From positions 3,780,001 to 3,844,000 of the forward strand of contig NZ_CP166625.1 in NCBI RefSeq assembly GCF_041320595.1: a stretch of DNA of 64,000 bases, read 5' to 3'. The DNA is from Pleomorphomonas sp. PLEO (GTDB lineage: Bacteria; Pseudomonadota; Alphaproteobacteria; Rhizobiales; Pleomorphomonadaceae). A model generated the notes under the pieces. The model searched no databases. It had not been told where the DNA came from and saw only the letters and a program-made list of their open reading frames with translations. Below, piece after piece: positions 26,963 through 39,250 of the stretch (position 1 is its first letter; each line of letters begins with the position of its first letter). A program made the translations under genes and the position numbers.

Positions 26963-28495
26963 TCAGCGGATCAGCGGCAGCGGCCCGACCGATGCGGTCT
27001 GGCCAGCGGCGTCGATCGCCGCGTGAACGGAGCGGAGAAGCGCCTCGAGCGAGGCGGCTGTGGCGTCGAGCACCGGCAACGGGTAGACGCCGAACAGGAT
27101 CACCAACACGACAAGCGGCGCCAGGATGGCAATCTCGCGCGGGCTGAGGTCCAGCATCGCCTTGAGGTTCGCCTTGGTGAGCGCGCCCCAGACGACACGA
27201 CGGAACAGCCAGAGGGCATAGGCCGCCGACAGGATAACGCCCAGCGAAGCGAAGGCGGCCACCCAGGTGTTGACCTGGAAGGCGGCCGACAAGGTCAGAA
27301 ACTCACCGATGAAGCCCGACGTCCCAGGCAGGCCGACATTGGCCATCGTCATCACCATGAACACCGTCGCATAGACCGGCATGCGGTTGACGAGGCCACC
27401 GTAAGCCGAGATCTCGCGGGTGTGCAGGCGGTCATAGACCACACCGACACACAGGAACAGCGCACCCGACACCAAGCCATGGCTGAACATCTGGAATACC
27501 GCGCCCTGCAGACCCTGCATGTTCAGCGTAAAGATACCCATGGTCACGTAGCCCATGTGGGCGACCGACGAATAGGCGATCAGCTTCTTCATGTCCTCCT
27601 GCACCAGCGCCACCAGCGAGGTGTAGACGATGGCGACCACGGAGAGCGTGAAGATGAAGGGGGCAAGATCGACTGATGCCAGCGGGAACATTGGCAACGA
27701 GAACCGCAGGAAACCATAGCCGCCCATCTTCAACAGGATGGCGGCAAGCAGCACCGAGCCGGCGGTCGGCGCCTCGACGTGAGCGTCCGGCAACCATGTG
27801 TGCACCGGCCACATCGGCATCTTCACGGCGAAGGATGCGAAGAAGGCAAACCACAGCCACCACTGCATGGTGGCGGGGAACGGATGGTTGACCAGCTCGG
27901 TGATGTCGGTCGTGCCGCTCTGCCAGTACATCGCCATGATCGCCAGCATCATCAGAACCGAGCCGGCCAGCGTATAGAGAAAGAACTTGTAGGAGGCGTA
28001 GACGCGACGCTGTCCGCCCCAGATGCCGATGATCAGGAACATCGGGATCAGGCCGCCTTCGAAGAACACGTAGAACAGTACCAGGTCGGTGGCGCAGAAC
28101 ACGCCTATCATCAGCGTTTCGAGCACCAGGAAAGCGATCATGTATTCCTTGACGCGAACCTGAACCGACTCCCAGCTCGCCAGGATGCAGAAGGGCATAA
28201 GGAACGTGGTCAGCAGCACGAACAGGATCGAGATGCCGTCAATGCCCATGCGATAGGCGAAGAAGCCACCCGACCAGCCAGCCGTCTCAGTGAGCTGAAA
28301 ACCGGGGTTCTTGGGGTCGAAGCCAGTCCAGATGCCGATCGACACCAGGAAGGTGGCAACCGTTGTGATCAGCGCCACGCGCCGGATGTTGAGAATCGCG
28401 GCCTCGTCTTGCGCCCGGATCAGCAGGATGAACAGGGCACCCGCCAGCGGCAGGAACGTGGTCAGCGTCAGAAGCGGCATTCCGCTCATACTCAT
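26963..28495 (-). CDS. nuoM: NADH-quinone oxidoreductase subunit M
   Basis: A 510-residue antiporter-like subunit with about 14 membrane helices; a proton channel of the complex I membrane arm. [17 protein letters not shown] carries the conserved Glu, [20 protein letters not shown] the broken-helix motif, and [15 protein letters not shown] the conserved Lys and His. The ATG overlaps the nuoL stop by 4 bp (ATGA), which points to translational coupling. A methionine two codons later is an alternative start. Confidence 0.96.
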   Translation of the reverse strand: MSMSGMPLLTLTTFLPLAGALFILLIRAQDEAAILNIRRVALITTVATFLVSIGIWTGFDPKNPGFQLTETAGWSGGFFAYRMGIDGISILFVLLTTFLMPFCILASWESVQVRVKEYMIAFLVLETLMIGVFCATDLVLFYVFFEGGLIPMFLIIGIWGGQRRVYASYKFFLYTLAGSVLMMLAIMAMYWQSGTTDITELVNHPFPATMQWWLWFAFFASFAVKMPMWPVHTWLPDAHVEAPTAGSVLLAAILLKMGGYGFLRFSLPMFPLASVDLAPFIFTLSVVAIVYTSLVALVQEDMKKLIAYSSVAHMGYVTMGIFTLNMQGLQGAVFQMFSHGLVSGALFLCVGVVYDRLHTREISAYGGLVNRMPVYATVFMVMTMANVGLPGTSGFIGEFLTLSAAFQVNTWVAAFASLGVILSAAYALWLFRRVVWGALTKANLKAMLDLSPREIAILAPLVVLVILFGVYPLPVLDATAASLEALLRSVHAAIDAAGQTASVGPLPLIR

Positions 28496-30582
28496 TGTCC
28501 CCCGGCGAACATGGCCCAGGTGATCAGGGCGGCAACGCCGATCACCATGGCAAAGGCATAATGGTAGACATATCCGGTCTGCAGTCGCACGACGCGGGCA
28601 GTGACATCCTGCACACGGGCGGCAATCCCGTTGGGACCAAGGCCATCGATGATGGTGCCGTCGCCGGTCTTCCAGAACAGCCGGCCGATGGCGAAGGCCG
28701 GACGCACGAAGATCAGGTCATAGAGCTCGTCGAAGTACCACTTGTTGAGCAGGAACTTGTAGAGCCCTGGCAGAGCCGAGGCGAGCTTCTTGGGCAGCGC
28801 CGGGTTCAGGATGTAGAACCAGAAAGCGATGGCGAGGCCGACCAGCATGGCCACGAAGGGCGAAACCTTCACCAGGAAGGAAACCTCATGCATGGCATGC
28901 AGGATATGGTTTTCCGGGCCGTAGAACAGCGAGCCCTTCCAGAACTCCGCCTGCTCTTCGCCGACGTAGTGACCGTAGAAAACCATGCCGGCCAGCACCG
29001 CGCCAAGCGACAGCACGACGAGTGGAATGAGCACGACAAGCGGGCTCTCGTGAGCGTGGTCGTAGACGTCCTTGGGCGCACGGCTTTGACCGAAGAAAGT
29101 CAGGAAGACGAGACGCCAGGAATAGAAGCTGGTGAAGCCGGCGGCGATCACCAGGAGCACGGCGGCGAAACCGGATACCGGGTTGTGGCCAGCGAACGCG
29201 CTTTCGATGATGGCATCCTTGGACAGGAAGCCGGCGAAACCGATCTCCGTGCCGGGAATTCCAACGCCGGTGATGGCCAACGTGCCGAGCGTCATAGCCC
29301 AGAACGTCACCGGAATCCTGTGCCGGAGGCCACCCATGGCACGCATGTCCTGCTCGTGATGGCTGGCCATGATCACCGAGCCAGCGCCCAGGAACAGCAG
29401 GGCCTTGAAGAAGGCATGGGTGAACAGATGGAACACGCCGGCGCCATAAGCCCCAACGCCGAGCGCTACGAACATGTAGCCGAGCTGCGAACAGGTTGAG
29501 TAGGCGATGACGCGCTTGATGTCGTTCTGGACGAGGCCGACGGTGGCCGCGAAGAAGGCGGTGACGGCACCTACCAGCGTGACGACGGTCAGCGCCGTCG
29601 GGCTGAGGTCGAACAGTGGCGACATCCGCGCCACCATGAAGACACCGGCGGTCACCATGGTCGCCGCGTGGATGAGAGCGGAGACCGGCGTCGGACCTTC
29701 CATGGCGTCCGGCAGCCAGGTGTGCAGCAGGAACTGCGCGCTCTTGCCCATGGCGCCCATGAACAGCAGGAGGCAGATCACCGTGATCGCGTCCCAATCG
29801 CCCCACAGGAAGTGGATCGTCTTGCCTTCGACGGTCGCCACGTTGGCGAAGATGTCGGTCAAGCTGATCGTGCCGAACATCACGAAGATGCCGAAGATAC
29901 CCAGCATGAAACCGAAGTCGCCGACACGGTTGACCACAAAGGCCTTGATGGCAGCCGCCGAAGCCGACGGCTTCTTGTACCAGAAGCCGATCAAGAGATA
30001 GGAGGCGAGACCGACACCCTCCCAGCCGAAGAACATCTGAACGAGGTTGTCGGCTGTCACCAGCATCAGCATGGCGAAGGTGAACAGGCTGAGATAGGCG
30101 AAGAAACGCGGCCGATCCGGATCTTCGGCCATGTAGCCGATCGAGTAGAGGTGGACCAGCGACGATACGGTGGTCACCACCACCAGCATGACAACGGTCA
30201 GCGTATCGACACGGAAAGCCCAGTCGATCTTCAGAGCGCCGGAAGAAATCCAGGTCAGGACCTTGATCGACTGGGTCTCGTGTTCGCCGAAACCGACCGA
30301 AATGAAAGCCACCCAGGACAGGATCGCCGAAACGAACAGCAGGCCCGTCGTCACCAACTCGGCCACACGGGAACCCGGCGCCGCCGGCTCAACTGCATGA
30401 TGGTTGTCGTGACCACCATGGGCATGATCGTCGTGCACGGCATGCGCCACGGGCTCGCCGTGATGGCCGTGGGCGTCGTGACCACCCTCAGGAGCAGGCA
30501 CGGTAGCCGACGCGCCCCAGAGCGCAATCGCGCCGGCAATGAGAAAGCCGATAAGCGGAAGGAAGACGATGAGGGAATACAT
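28492..30582 (-). CDS. nuoL: NADH-quinone oxidoreductase subunit L
   Basis: A 696-residue, distal proton-pumping subunit of complex I with about 15-16 helices and a C-terminal lateral helix. [19 protein letters not shown] has the conserved Glu, [23 protein letters not shown] the channel signature, and [16 protein letters not shown] the conserved Lys. The segment between helices 1 and 2 is longer than in typical homologues: residues 30-70 form a hydrophilic insertion with 11 His between positions 35 and 62. The rest aligns normally, so the subunit should be functional. It starts 8 bp after nuoK. Confidence 0.96.
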   Translation of the reverse strand: MYSLIVFLPLIGFLIAGAIALWGASATVPAPEGGHDAHGHHGEPVAHAVHDDHAHGGHDNHHAVEPAAPGSRVAELVTTGLLFVSAILSWVAFISVGFGEHETQSIKVLTWISSGALKIDWAFRVDTLTVVMLVVVTTVSSLVHLYSIGYMAEDPDRPRFFAYLSLFTFAMLMLVTADNLVQMFFGWEGVGLASYLLIGFWYKKPSASAAAIKAFVVNRVGDFGFMLGIFGIFVMFGTISLTDIFANVATVEGKTIHFLWGDWDAITVICLLLFMGAMGKSAQFLLHTWLPDAMEGPTPVSALIHAATMVTAGVFMVARMSPLFDLSPTALTVVTLVGAVTAFFAATVGLVQNDIKRVIAYSTCSQLGYMFVALGVGAYGAGVFHLFTHAFFKALLFLGAGSVIMASHHEQDMRAMGGLRHRIPVTFWAMTLGTLAITGVGIPGTEIGFAGFLSKDAIIESAFAGHNPVSGFAAVLLVIAAGFTSFYSWRLVFLTFFGQSRAPKDVYDHAHESPLVVLIPLVVLSLGAVLAGMVFYGHYVGEEQAEFWKGSLFYGPENHILHAMHEVSFLVKVSPFVAMLVGLAIAFWFYILNPALPKKLASALPGLYKFLLNKWYFDELYDLIFVRPAFAIGRLFWKTGDGTIIDGLGPNGIAARVQDVTARVVRLQTGYVYHYAFAMVIGVAALITWAMFAGGQ

Positions 30583-30590
30583 CTCTTGCG

Positions 30591-30899
30591 TCAGCCCTTC
30601 ATCACGTTGATGTCTTCCACCGCGATGGAGCCGCGGTTGCGGAAGAATGCGACCAGAATGGCAAGGCCGATGGCGGCCTCGGCGGCGGCGACCGTCAGGA
30701 CGAACAGGGCAAAGACCTGTCCGACGAGATCGCCGAGGAAATGCGAGAAGGCGACGAGGTTAAGGTTGACCGCAAGGAGGATCAACTCGACGCTCATCAG
30801 GATAACGATGACATTCTTCCGGTTGAGAAAGATGCCGAGCACCCCGAGCGTGAACAGGATCGCCGCGACCGACAGATAGTGCGCAAGACCGAGCGTCAT
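30591..30899 (-). CDS. nuoK: NADH-quinone oxidoreductase subunit K
   Basis: A 102-residue membrane subunit with three helices, the MrpC-like part of the complex I proton path near the quinone site. The conserved glutamates are in [13 protein letters not shown] and in [12 protein letters not shown]. Length is exactly that of the family. The start is the ATG giving MTLGLAHYL. It lies between nuoJ and nuoL with gaps of 45 and 8 bp. Confidence 0.96.
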   Translation of the reverse strand: MTLGLAHYLSVAAILFTLGVLGIFLNRKNVIVILMSVELILLAVNLNLVAFSHFLGDLVGQVFALFVLTVAAAEAAIGLAILVAFFRNRGSIAVEDINVMKG

Positions 30900-30944
30900 G
30901 GGGTCAACCTTCCTTGTCCGGCGTGGAGCGATGAGCGTAGTTGG

Positions 30945-31556
30945 TCACAGTCCCCTCCCCGGCTCGACATGCTTGACTTCGATGGCCGTGGCGCGGGTGC
31001 GCGCCACCTGAACGGAGATGTTCTGACGCCGTACGGCGACGCGGTGGCGCAGCGTCAGCGTGATGGCGCCGATCATGGCGACCAGCAGCACCAGGCCCGC
31101 CACCTGGAAGAAGTAGACGTAGCGCGTATAGAGGAGCTGACCGAGCGCCAACGTGTTGGAAACCTGCGCTGGGTCGGGAATTGGCGCGGAAGCGGTGGCA
31201 ATCGCCTCCGGAGCGAACACCCAAGCGCCGGCCACCATCAACAGCTCGGCCAGGAAGATCAGACCGACCAGCACACCGATCGGCAGATACTGCATGAAAC
31301 CCTGCCGCAGTTCGACAAAGTCGACGTCGAGCATCATCACCACGAACAGGAACAACACCGCCACGGCACCGACGTAGACGACGATCAGCAACAAGGCGAG
31401 GAATTCGGCACCGGCCAGCATGAACAGGCCGGCCGCGTTGACGAAGGCGAGGATCAGGAACAGCACCGAATGCACGGGGTTGCGGGAAGAAATCACCATG
31501 ACCGCCGAAGCGATGGCAATCGCCGCAAACAGATAGAAGAACAAGGCCTGGATCAT
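30945..31556 (-). CDS. nuoJ: NADH-quinone oxidoreductase subunit J
   Basis: A 203-residue, five-helix membrane subunit near the quinone chamber of complex I. The third-helix segment LLIVVYVGAVAVLFLFVVMML is the conserved pi-bulge helix whose rotation accompanies the catalytic cycle. The N-terminus (MIQALFFYLFAAIAI) is typical, and the C-terminus is a basic cytoplasmic tail. It is 60 bp downstream of nuoI. Confidence 0.95.
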   Translation of the reverse strand: MIQALFFYLFAAIAIASAVMVISSRNPVHSVLFLILAFVNAAGLFMLAGAEFLALLLIVVYVGAVAVLFLFVVMMLDVDFVELRQGFMQYLPIGVLVGLIFLAELLMVAGAWVFAPEAIATASAPIPDPAQVSNTLALGQLLYTRYVYFFQVAGLVLLVAMIGAITLTLRHRVAVRRQNISVQVARTRATAIEVKHVEPGRGL

Positions 31557-31616
31557 CTCGCTTCGTCCCCGATACGCCCTTTGGCGCGTCCAATTCCGTC
31601 AGTCCCTGGCGGCCGA

Positions 31617-32105
31617 TCAGCGGTAAGGCGCGTCAGCCGCGATATTGCGGGCGATTTCCCGCTCCCAGCGATCGCCATTCTCAAGCAACCGCTCCTTGGA
31701 GAAATAGAGTTCCTCACGCGTCTCGGTGGCAAACTCGAAGTTCGGTCCCTCGACGATGGCATCCACCGGGCAGGCTTCCTGACAGAAGCCGCAGTAGATG
31801 CACTTCACCATGTCGATGTCGTAGCGCGTGGTGCGGCGTGTACCATCGTTGCCGCGCGGGCCGGCCTCGATGGTAATCGCCTGCGCCGGGCAGATCGCCT
31901 CGCACAGCTTGCAGGCGATGCAACGCTCCTCGCCGCTCGGATAGCGGCGCAACGCATGCTCACCGCGGAAGCGCGGGCTCACCGCCCCCTTCTCGAAGGG
32001 GTAGTTGATCGTCGGCTTCGCCTTGAAGAAGTAGCGCATCGCGAGGAAAAACCCCGACACGAACTCCTTGAGGAGGAAGGACTTTGCCACCTGACTGAGT
32101 TTCAT
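31617..32105 (-). CDS. nuoI: NADH-quinone oxidoreductase subunit I
   Basis: A 162-residue ferredoxin-like subunit that passes electrons through clusters N6a and N6b toward the quinone site. Two [4Fe-4S] motifs are complete: [12 protein letters not shown] (C62, C65, C68, C72) and [12 protein letters not shown] (C102, C105, C108, C112). An amphipathic N-terminal helix contacts the membrane arm. I start at [10 protein letters not shown], the family N-terminus; a methionine six codons upstream is in frame. A small unrelated gene stands between it and nuoH. Confidence 0.96.
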   Translation of the reverse strand: MKLSQVAKSFLLKEFVSGFFLAMRYFFKAKPTINYPFEKGAVSPRFRGEHALRRYPSGEERCIACKLCEAICPAQAITIEAGPRGNDGTRRTTRYDIDMVKCIYCGFCQEACPVDAIVEGPNFEFATETREELYFSKERLLENGDRWEREIARNIAADAPYR

Positions 32106-32179
32106 CTCACCCGCTTCCTTCATTCCCGATCTAGCATCGCCATGAGGCGATGCCGGCCGAAATCATGTTCCGTCGCCTG

Positions 32180-32422
32180 TCAGCCCGGCGCCGGAAGACC
32201 CGTTCCCGCCACCGACACGCCCAGCCACCAACCCAGGGCAGCAAAGACGGCGGCGTTGACGACGAACAAAACCTTCATCAGAAGGTCCGCCCGCCGCGGC
32301 TCCATCCATCCCGGCCGACGCTCCAGCGCCCGCCTTACGATCGATGCGATCACGCCGTAATCGACGAGACCGACACCAATCCCGACCGCCGCTCCAACTA
32401 TGCCTGCGAGCGACAGATCCAT
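32180..32422 (-). CDS. Small hypothetical membrane protein inside the nuo operon
   Basis: An 80-residue protein that I do not recognise. It has two hydrophobic stretches, about residues 4-26 (Gly-rich) and 48-72, separated by a basic loop RRALERRPGWMEPRRADLL, so both ends would be on the same side of the membrane. GGGAG lies about 6 bp upstream of the ATG, and the start is only 12 bp from the nuoH stop, while nuoI begins about 75 bp further on, so it should be part of the nuo transcript. It is not one of the 14 standard subunits. It might be an accessory or assembly factor, or a passenger gene; nothing in the sequence decides this. Confidence 0.65.
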   Translation of the reverse strand: MDLSLAGIVGAAVGIGVGLVDYGVIASIVRRALERRPGWMEPRRADLLMKVLFVVNAAVFAALGWWLGVSVAGTGLPAPG

Positions 32423-32434
32423 GATCGACTCCCG

Positions 32435-33481
32435 TCAGGCCGCCCAGCCGGTAATCTGCAGCACGCCGGCCACCAGCACGACGTAGACAAGCGATAGTGG
32501 CAGGAACACCTTCCAGCCGAGGCGCATCAACTGGTCGTAGCGGTAGCGCGGCACCATCGCCTTGGCCATGGCGACGAAGAAGAACATCAAGAGCGCCTTG
32601 GCCAGGAACCAGATGATGCCCGGCACCCAGGTGAACGGCGCGACGTTGATCGGCGGCATCCAACCGCCCATGAACAGCAACGCCATCATGGCGCACATGG
32701 TGCAGATGGCGACGTACTCGCCGAGCATGAACATCATGTACGGGGTCGAGCCGTATTCGACCATGAAGCCGGCCACCAGCTCGGACTCGGCCTCGGCGAG
32801 ATCGAAGGGCGGACGGTTAGTTTCCGCCAATGCCGAGACAAAGAACACCACGAACATCGGAAACAGTGGCACCCAGTACCAGTTCAAGAAAGCGAGCCAG
32901 GGCACGCCGATCATGGTGGCCAGGCCGGTTTCCTGCGAGCGAACGATGGCCGAAAGATTGAGCGAGCCGGCACAGAGCAGCACGGTGATGATGACGAGGC
33001 CGATCGACACCTCGTAGGAAACCATCTGCGCGGCGCAGCGTAAGGCCGACAGGAAGGGATACTTCGAGTTGGACGCCCACCCCGCCATGATCGAGCCGTA
33101 GACGCTGAGCGAGGAGATGGCGAGGAAGAACAGCACACCGACGTTGACGTCGGCGATCACCCAGCCGTCAGCAACCGGCACCACCACCCAGGCCAGCAAG
33201 GCAAGCGTGCAGGTAACAAGCGGCGCCAGCAGAAACAAGCCTTTGGCGGAGCCGGACGGAATGACCGGTTCCTTCAGCACGAACTTCAGAAGATCGGCAA
33301 ACGACTGGAACAGGCCGAACGGACCAACCACGTTGGGGCCACGCCTGATCTGCACCGCCGCCCAGATCTTGCGGTCGGCCAGCAGGATGAAGGCGACGAT
33401 GACAAGTAGCACCACCAGAAGCAGCACGCTCTGAGCGGCGATCACCACGACGGGCCAGACGATATCGGACCAGAAGCTCAT
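32435..33481 (-). CDS. nuoH: NADH-quinone oxidoreductase subunit H
   Basis: A 348-residue, eight-helix membrane subunit that forms much of the quinone-binding chamber and the junction with the peripheral arm. [20 protein letters not shown], the [24 protein letters not shown] loop and the C-terminal [13 protein letters not shown] motif are diagnostic. I start at [10 protein letters not shown], ten bases after the nuoG stop; a frame open 15 codons further upstream overlaps nuoG. It is followed in the operon by the unassigned small membrane protein. Confidence 0.96.
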   Translation of the reverse strand: MSFWSDIVWPVVVIAAQSVLLLVVLLVIVAFILLADRKIWAAVQIRRGPNVVGPFGLFQSFADLLKFVLKEPVIPSGSAKGLFLLAPLVTCTLALLAWVVVPVADGWVIADVNVGVLFFLAISSLSVYGSIMAGWASNSKYPFLSALRCAAQMVSYEVSIGLVIITVLLCAGSLNLSAIVRSQETGLATMIGVPWLAFLNWYWVPLFPMFVVFFVSALAETNRPPFDLAEAESELVAGFMVEYGSTPYMMFMLGEYVAICTMCAMMALLFMGGWMPPINVAPFTWVPGIIWFLAKALLMFFFVAMAKAMVPRYRYDQLMRLGWKVFLPLSLVYVVLVAGVLQITGWAA

Positions 33482-33491
33482 GGGGCGTCTC

Positions 33492-35588
33492 TCATTCCGC
33501 TGCGATGGAGTGCCCGGAGCGGGCAAGCGCCGAACACTCGGCCATCACCTTGGAGGCACGTGCGATCGGGTTGGTGAGGTAGAAGTCGGCAAACACCGGG
33601 ACGAAGGGCTCCGGCCGTACGATACCGCCAAGCGCGGCAAGCGTGGCGATCGCTCCGGACTCGGTCGCCGGGATGGTGTCGATGGCGGCGAACTCAGGAC
33701 GCTCGGCGTAGAGCTTTGCCCGGAGCTGAGCCAGGCTGTCGAAGGACAGCCGGCGGCCGAGCACTTCCGACAATGCCCTGAGCACCGCCCAGTCCTCGCG
33801 GGCCTCGCCCGGCGGGAAAGCCGCGCGATTGCCCAACTGAATCCGCCCCTCGGTGTTCACGTAGGTGCCCGACTTCTCGGCGTAGGTAGCGCCCGGAAGA
33901 ATGACATCGGCACGGTGGGCACCGGTGTCACCATGACTGCCGATATAGACGACAAAGGTATTCGGACCGAGATGCTGAGCCCCGAATTCATCGGCACCCA
34001 GCAGGAACAGCACGTCGAGTTCGCCCTTGGTTGATGCGTCGATCATACCGGCAACGTCGCGGCCGCCCTCGCCCGGCACAAGGCCGAGATCAAGCGCGCC
34101 GACGCGCGAAGCGGCGGTATGCAACACCGAAAAGCCGTTCCAGCTCTCAGTGACGGCACCAACGTCGGTCGCCAGCTTGGCGGCGAGCGACAGCAGGGCC
34201 AAACCGTCGTGACGAATGAGTGCGCCCTGCCCGACGATGATGAGCGGTTTCTGTGCCGCCTTCAGCGCCTCAAACGCGCTGGCATCGAGATGCTGGAGCG
34301 CGGCCGGATCGTTGCCAAGGTGCACCTGCGGATAGGTGAGGTCGACCGGCGCACCGATCGTATAGACCGGCAGCTTGCCGCCGCTCGCCCGCCAGCGCTT
34401 GCGGATACGGGCATTCATGACCGACGCCTCACGGCGCGGATCAGCACCAATCATCAGGATGGCGTCAGCGTCCTCGATGCCGGCGATAGTGGCATTGAAC
34501 ACGTAGCTGGCGCGGCCAAACTTCGGATGCAGCGCCGTGCCGTCCTGCCGGCCATCGACCGAAACCACACCAAGCGCGGCCATCAATTCCTTGAGCGCGA
34601 ACATTTCCTCGACGGAAGCGAGGTCACCGATGATGGCGCCCATGCGTTCCGGAGCCGTCGAAGTGACGCGGGTGGCAATCGTCGTGAAGGCATCGCTCCA
34701 CGACGTGGCACGGAAACGACCATTGGCCTTGACGTAGGGGCGATCGAGCCGCTGTGTCCTGAGGCCATCCCAGATGAAGCGCGTCTTGTCGGAGATCCAC
34801 TCCTCGTTGACCGACTCGTTGAGGCGAGGCAGCACCCGCATGACCTCTCGGCCACGCACGTCCACCCGGATGGCGGAGCCGACAGCGTCCATGACATCGA
34901 CGGACTCGGTCTTGGAAAGCTCCCAGGGACGGGCATGGAAAGCGTAGGGCTTGGAGGTCAGCGCACCAACCGGGCAAAGGTCGATGACATTGCCCTGCAA
35001 TTCCGAGGACAGCGCCTTTTCGAGGTAGCTGGTGATCTCGGCGTCCTCGCCGCGCGAGATGAGGCCCATCTCGGCGATGCCGGCCACTTCCGTTGTGAAG
35101 CGGACGCAACGGGTGCAATGGATGCACCGGTTCATCGACGTCTTGACGAGCGGGCCGAGGTACTTGTCCTCGACGGCGCGCTTGTTCTCGATGAAGCGCG
35201 AACCGGAGACGCCGTAGGCCATCGCCTGGTCTTGCAGGTCGCACTCGCCGCCCTGGTCACAGATGGGGCAGTCGAGCGGATGGTTGATCAGCAAGAACTC
35301 CATCACGCCCTCGCGGGCCTTTTTGACCATGGGCGAATTGGTCAGCACCACCGGCGGCTCGCCGTTGGGACCGGGCCGAAGATCGCGCACGTTCATACCA
35401 CAGGAAGCGGTCGGCTTCGGCGGCCCGCCCTTCACCTCGACGAGGCACATACGGCAGTTTCCGGCGACCGACAGACGCTCGTGGTAACAGAAGCGCGGAA
35501 TCTCGGCGCCCGCCGCTTCGCATGCCTGCAGCAGCGTCAGCTCCGGAGCTACATCGACCTCGATCCCGTCGACGATCAGTTTTGCCAT
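33492..35588 (-). CDS. nuoG: NADH-quinone oxidoreductase subunit G
   Basis: A 698-residue, iron-sulfur-rich subunit of the peripheral arm. The N-terminal [2Fe-2S] cluster N1b is held by C34, C45, C48 and C63. The next [4Fe-4S] site is of the His type ([16 protein letters not shown]103, C107, C110, C116). [10 protein letters not shown] together with the later CPVGALT forms a further [4Fe-4S] cluster. The C-terminal molybdopterin-oxidoreductase-like domain (about 220-690) lacks a visible molybdenum ligand, as usual in NuoG. It starts 75 bp after the nuoF stop. Confidence 0.96.
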   Translation of the reverse strand: MAKLIVDGIEVDVAPELTLLQACEAAGAEIPRFCYHERLSVAGNCRMCLVEVKGGPPKPTASCGMNVRDLRPGPNGEPPVVLTNSPMVKKAREGVMEFLLINHPLDCPICDQGGECDLQDQAMAYGVSGSRFIENKRAVEDKYLGPLVKTSMNRCIHCTRCVRFTTEVAGIAEMGLISRGEDAEITSYLEKALSSELQGNVIDLCPVGALTSKPYAFHARPWELSKTESVDVMDAVGSAIRVDVRGREVMRVLPRLNESVNEEWISDKTRFIWDGLRTQRLDRPYVKANGRFRATSWSDAFTTIATRVTSTAPERMGAIIGDLASVEEMFALKELMAALGVVSVDGRQDGTALHPKFGRASYVFNATIAGIEDADAILMIGADPRREASVMNARIRKRWRASGGKLPVYTIGAPVDLTYPQVHLGNDPAALQHLDASAFEALKAAQKPLIIVGQGALIRHDGLALLSLAAKLATDVGAVTESWNGFSVLHTAASRVGALDLGLVPGEGGRDVAGMIDASTKGELDVLFLLGADEFGAQHLGPNTFVVYIGSHGDTGAHRADVILPGATYAEKSGTYVNTEGRIQLGNRAAFPPGEAREDWAVLRALSEVLGRRLSFDSLAQLRAKLYAERPEFAAIDTIPATESGAIATLAALGGIVRPEPFVPVFADFYLTNPIARASKVMAECSALARSGHSIAAE

Positions 35589-35663
35589 GTCGACCCAACC
35601 CTTGCTGGAGCCGCGCCGCCCATAGCCGGCAGCCGCCCGTCAAACTCGATCAAACCCGCCCGC

Positions 35664-36953
<1,290 letters not shown>

Positions 36954-36983
36954 GACTGAGGTTCCCAGGTCTTCGGTTCAATC

Positions 36984-38054
36984 TCAGGCGGGCTTGTCGC
37001 CGTCCTTGTCGGACGGCCGCCAGCCGCTCACCAGTTTCGCGGATTGCTCGATCCACTTGTCGCGGAGAGCACGGCCGCGGAAACTGCCGAGATGCTGGTC
37101 AACCCATCTGAGGTTCATCTCATTCCAGTTGGCGATCTGATCGAAGTGATAGACGCCAAGCTTATGCAATAGCTCTTCGAGCTTGGAGCCGACGCCGTGG
37201 ATCAGCCTGAGGTCGTCAGGCTTGCCATCGCGCGCCGCTTCAAGCAGCGTCGGCTTATGCAGGTCCGGGACTTTCTCGCTATCGGCCTGCCCTTGCGCCT
37301 CAACCACCTTGGGAATGGGCGTTTCGGCAGCCGGCTTGGCGGCCGCCGGAGCTGTCGCAGGTGCCGGGGCAGCAGCGGCTGGCGCTGCCGGCTGCGGGGT
37401 CAGCTCCTCGCGATCGAAAGCGCGGTATTTGCCGATCACCGATCCATCGTTGAGCGCAGGATCGGTCAATGAGGTGTCAGCGTTGGCTGGAGCCGAGAAG
37501 AAACGCCCGCTTTGCGGGCCCGGTGCCGGCGGATTTCCTGTGGCCAAGCCGTCGATCAGCGCGTTGAAGGTCTCGACGCTCAGATCCTCGTAGGTGTCCT
37601 TGCCAACAGTGACCATCGGCGCGTTGACGCAAGCGCCGGCGCATTCGACTTCTTCCCATGAGAAGTCACCGTCGGCGGAAAGCTCGAAGGGATGAGCGGC
37701 AAGCCGGTTCTTGCAGATGGCGATGATTTCATCGGCGCCACGCAAGCGACACGGCGTGGTGCCGCAAACCTGGACATGCGCCTTACGGCCAACCGGGGAC
37801 AGCTGGAATTGCGTATAGAAGGTTGCAACTTCCAGCACGCGAATATCGGGCATGTCGAGCAGCTTTGCCACCGCCTCGATCGCCGGACGGCTGATCCAGC
37901 CCTCCTGGTCCTGAGCAACCATCAGAGCTGGGATCACCGCCGAAGCCTGACGGCCCTCGGGATAACGGCCGATCACCTTCTGAAGATAAGCGGCGTTCTC
38001 CTCAGTGAAGGCGAAGCTTTCAGGCTGTTCGGAATGAAGACGACGGACGGACAT
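36984..38054 (-). CDS. nuoE: NADH-quinone oxidoreductase subunit E with C-terminal extension
   Basis: A 356-residue protein, about twice the size of E. coli NuoE. Residues 1-175 are the thioredoxin-fold subunit with the [2Fe-2S] N1a ligands C97, C102, C138 and C142. An Ala/Pro-rich linker (about 219-250) leads to a C-terminal module (about 278-345) with LRLIHGVGSKLEELLHKLG, which looks like a helix-hairpin-helix unit. Extensions of this kind are known among alphaproteobacterial NuoE proteins; their role is unknown to me. The start overlaps the nuoD stop by one base, so translation is coupled. Confidence 0.95.
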   Translation of the reverse strand: MSVRRLHSEQPESFAFTEENAAYLQKVIGRYPEGRQASAVIPALMVAQDQEGWISRPAIEAVAKLLDMPDIRVLEVATFYTQFQLSPVGRKAHVQVCGTTPCRLRGADEIIAICKNRLAAHPFELSADGDFSWEEVECAGACVNAPMVTVGKDTYEDLSVETFNALIDGLATGNPPAPGPQSGRFFSAPANADTSLTDPALNDGSVIGKYRAFDREELTPQPAAPAAAAPAPATAPAAAKPAAETPIPKVVEAQGQADSEKVPDLHKPTLLEAARDGKPDDLRLIHGVGSKLEELLHKLGVYHFDQIANWNEMNLRWVDQHLGSFRGRALRDKWIEQSAKLVSGWRPSDKDGDKPA

Positions 38055-39238
38055 CAGCGATCCACCTCACCAAACACGATGTCGATCGAACCGAGCACGG
38101 CCGACACGTCGGCCAGAAGATGGCCGCGACAGAGGAAATCCATGGCCTGCAGATGAGCAAATCCAGGGGCGCGGATCTTGACGCGATAGGGCTTGTTGCT
38201 ACCGTCCGACACTAGGTAGACGCCAAACTCACCCTTCGGCGCCTCGACGGCGGCATAGACCTCGCCCTCAGGCACGCGGAAGCCTTCGGTGTAGAGTTTG
38301 AAGTGGTGGATCAGAGCTTCCATCGACCGCTTCATCTCGGCCCGAGGTGGGGGCGCGAACTTGCCCTGAATGGTCTGTACCGGTCCCTTCTCCACTTTCA
38401 GAAGAGCGAGGCACTGCTTCATGATGCGCACGGCTTGCCGCATCTCTTCCATGCGGATGTGGTAGCGATCGTAGCAATCGCCGTTCTTGCCAATGGCGAC
38501 ATCGAAATCAAGCTCGCCATAGATCTCGTAGGGCTGCGACTTCCGAAGATCCCAGGCCGCGCCGGAACCTCGCACCATCACGCCCGAGAAGCCCCACTTC
38601 CAAGCGTCTTCCAGGCTGACGACGCCAATATCGACGTTGCGCTGCTTGAAGATGCGGTTCTCTGACAAAAGGGTATCGAGGTCGCTCAGGGCCTGCAGGA
38701 AGGGATCACACCACGCCTCGATATCGGCAACGAGCTGCTCAGGCAGATCCTGATGGACGCCGCCGGGACGGAAATAGGCGGCATGCATACGCGAACCGGA
38801 GGCACGCTCGTAGAAGATCATCAGCTTTTCGCGTTCCTCAAAGCCCCAGAGCGGCGGCGTTAGCGCGCCAATGTCCATCGCCTGGGTCGTCACGTTGAGG
38901 AGGTGCGACAGGATGCGACCGATTTCAGAATAGAGCACGCGGATGATCTGCGCCCGGCGCGGCACGACGATGCCGGCGAGTCGCTCCACCGCCATGCAGT
39001 AGGCATGCTCCTGGTTCATCGGCGCCACGTAGTCGAGGCGATCGAAATACGGCAGCGCCTGCAAATAAGTGCGCGCTTCGATCAGCTTCTCTGTGCCGCG
39101 ATGCAAGAGGCCGATATGTGGGTCGACACGCTCGACCACCTCGCCGTCCAACTCAAGGACGAGGCGCAGCACGCCGTGCGCTGACGGATGCTCCGGCCCG
39201 AAGTTGATGTTGAAGTTTCTGACCTGGGCTTCAGCCAT
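38054..39238 (-). CDS. nuoD: NADH-quinone oxidoreductase subunit D
   Basis: A 394-residue, 49-kDa-type subunit related to the large subunit of [NiFe] hydrogenases. It lines the quinone pocket with Nuo[14 protein letters not shown] near the N-terminus holds the quinone-loop His residues; [23 protein letters not shown] and the C-terminal DIVFGEVDR are conserved. Hydrogenase metal ligands are absent, as expected. It is 12 bp downstream of nuoC. Confidence 0.97.
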   Translation of the reverse strand: MAEAQVRNFNINFGPEHPSAHGVLRLVLELDGEVVERVDPHIGLLHRGTEKLIEARTYLQALPYFDRLDYVAPMNQEHAYCMAVERLAGIVVPRRAQIIRVLYSEIGRILSHLLNVTTQAMDIGALTPPLWGFEEREKLMIFYERASGSRMHAAYFRPGGVHQDLPEQLVADIEAWCDPFLQALSDLDTLLSENRIFKQRNVDIGVVSLEDAWKWGFSGVMVRGSGAAWDLRKSQPYEIYGELDFDVAIGKNGDCYDRYHIRMEEMRQAVRIMKQCLALLKVEKGPVQTIQGKFAPPPRAEMKRSMEALIHHFKLYTEGFRVPEGEVYAAVEAPKGEFGVYLVSDGSNKPYRVKIRAPGFAHLQAMDFLCRGHLLADVSAVLGSIDIVFGEVDR

Positions 39239-39250
39239 CGATCACGCGCC

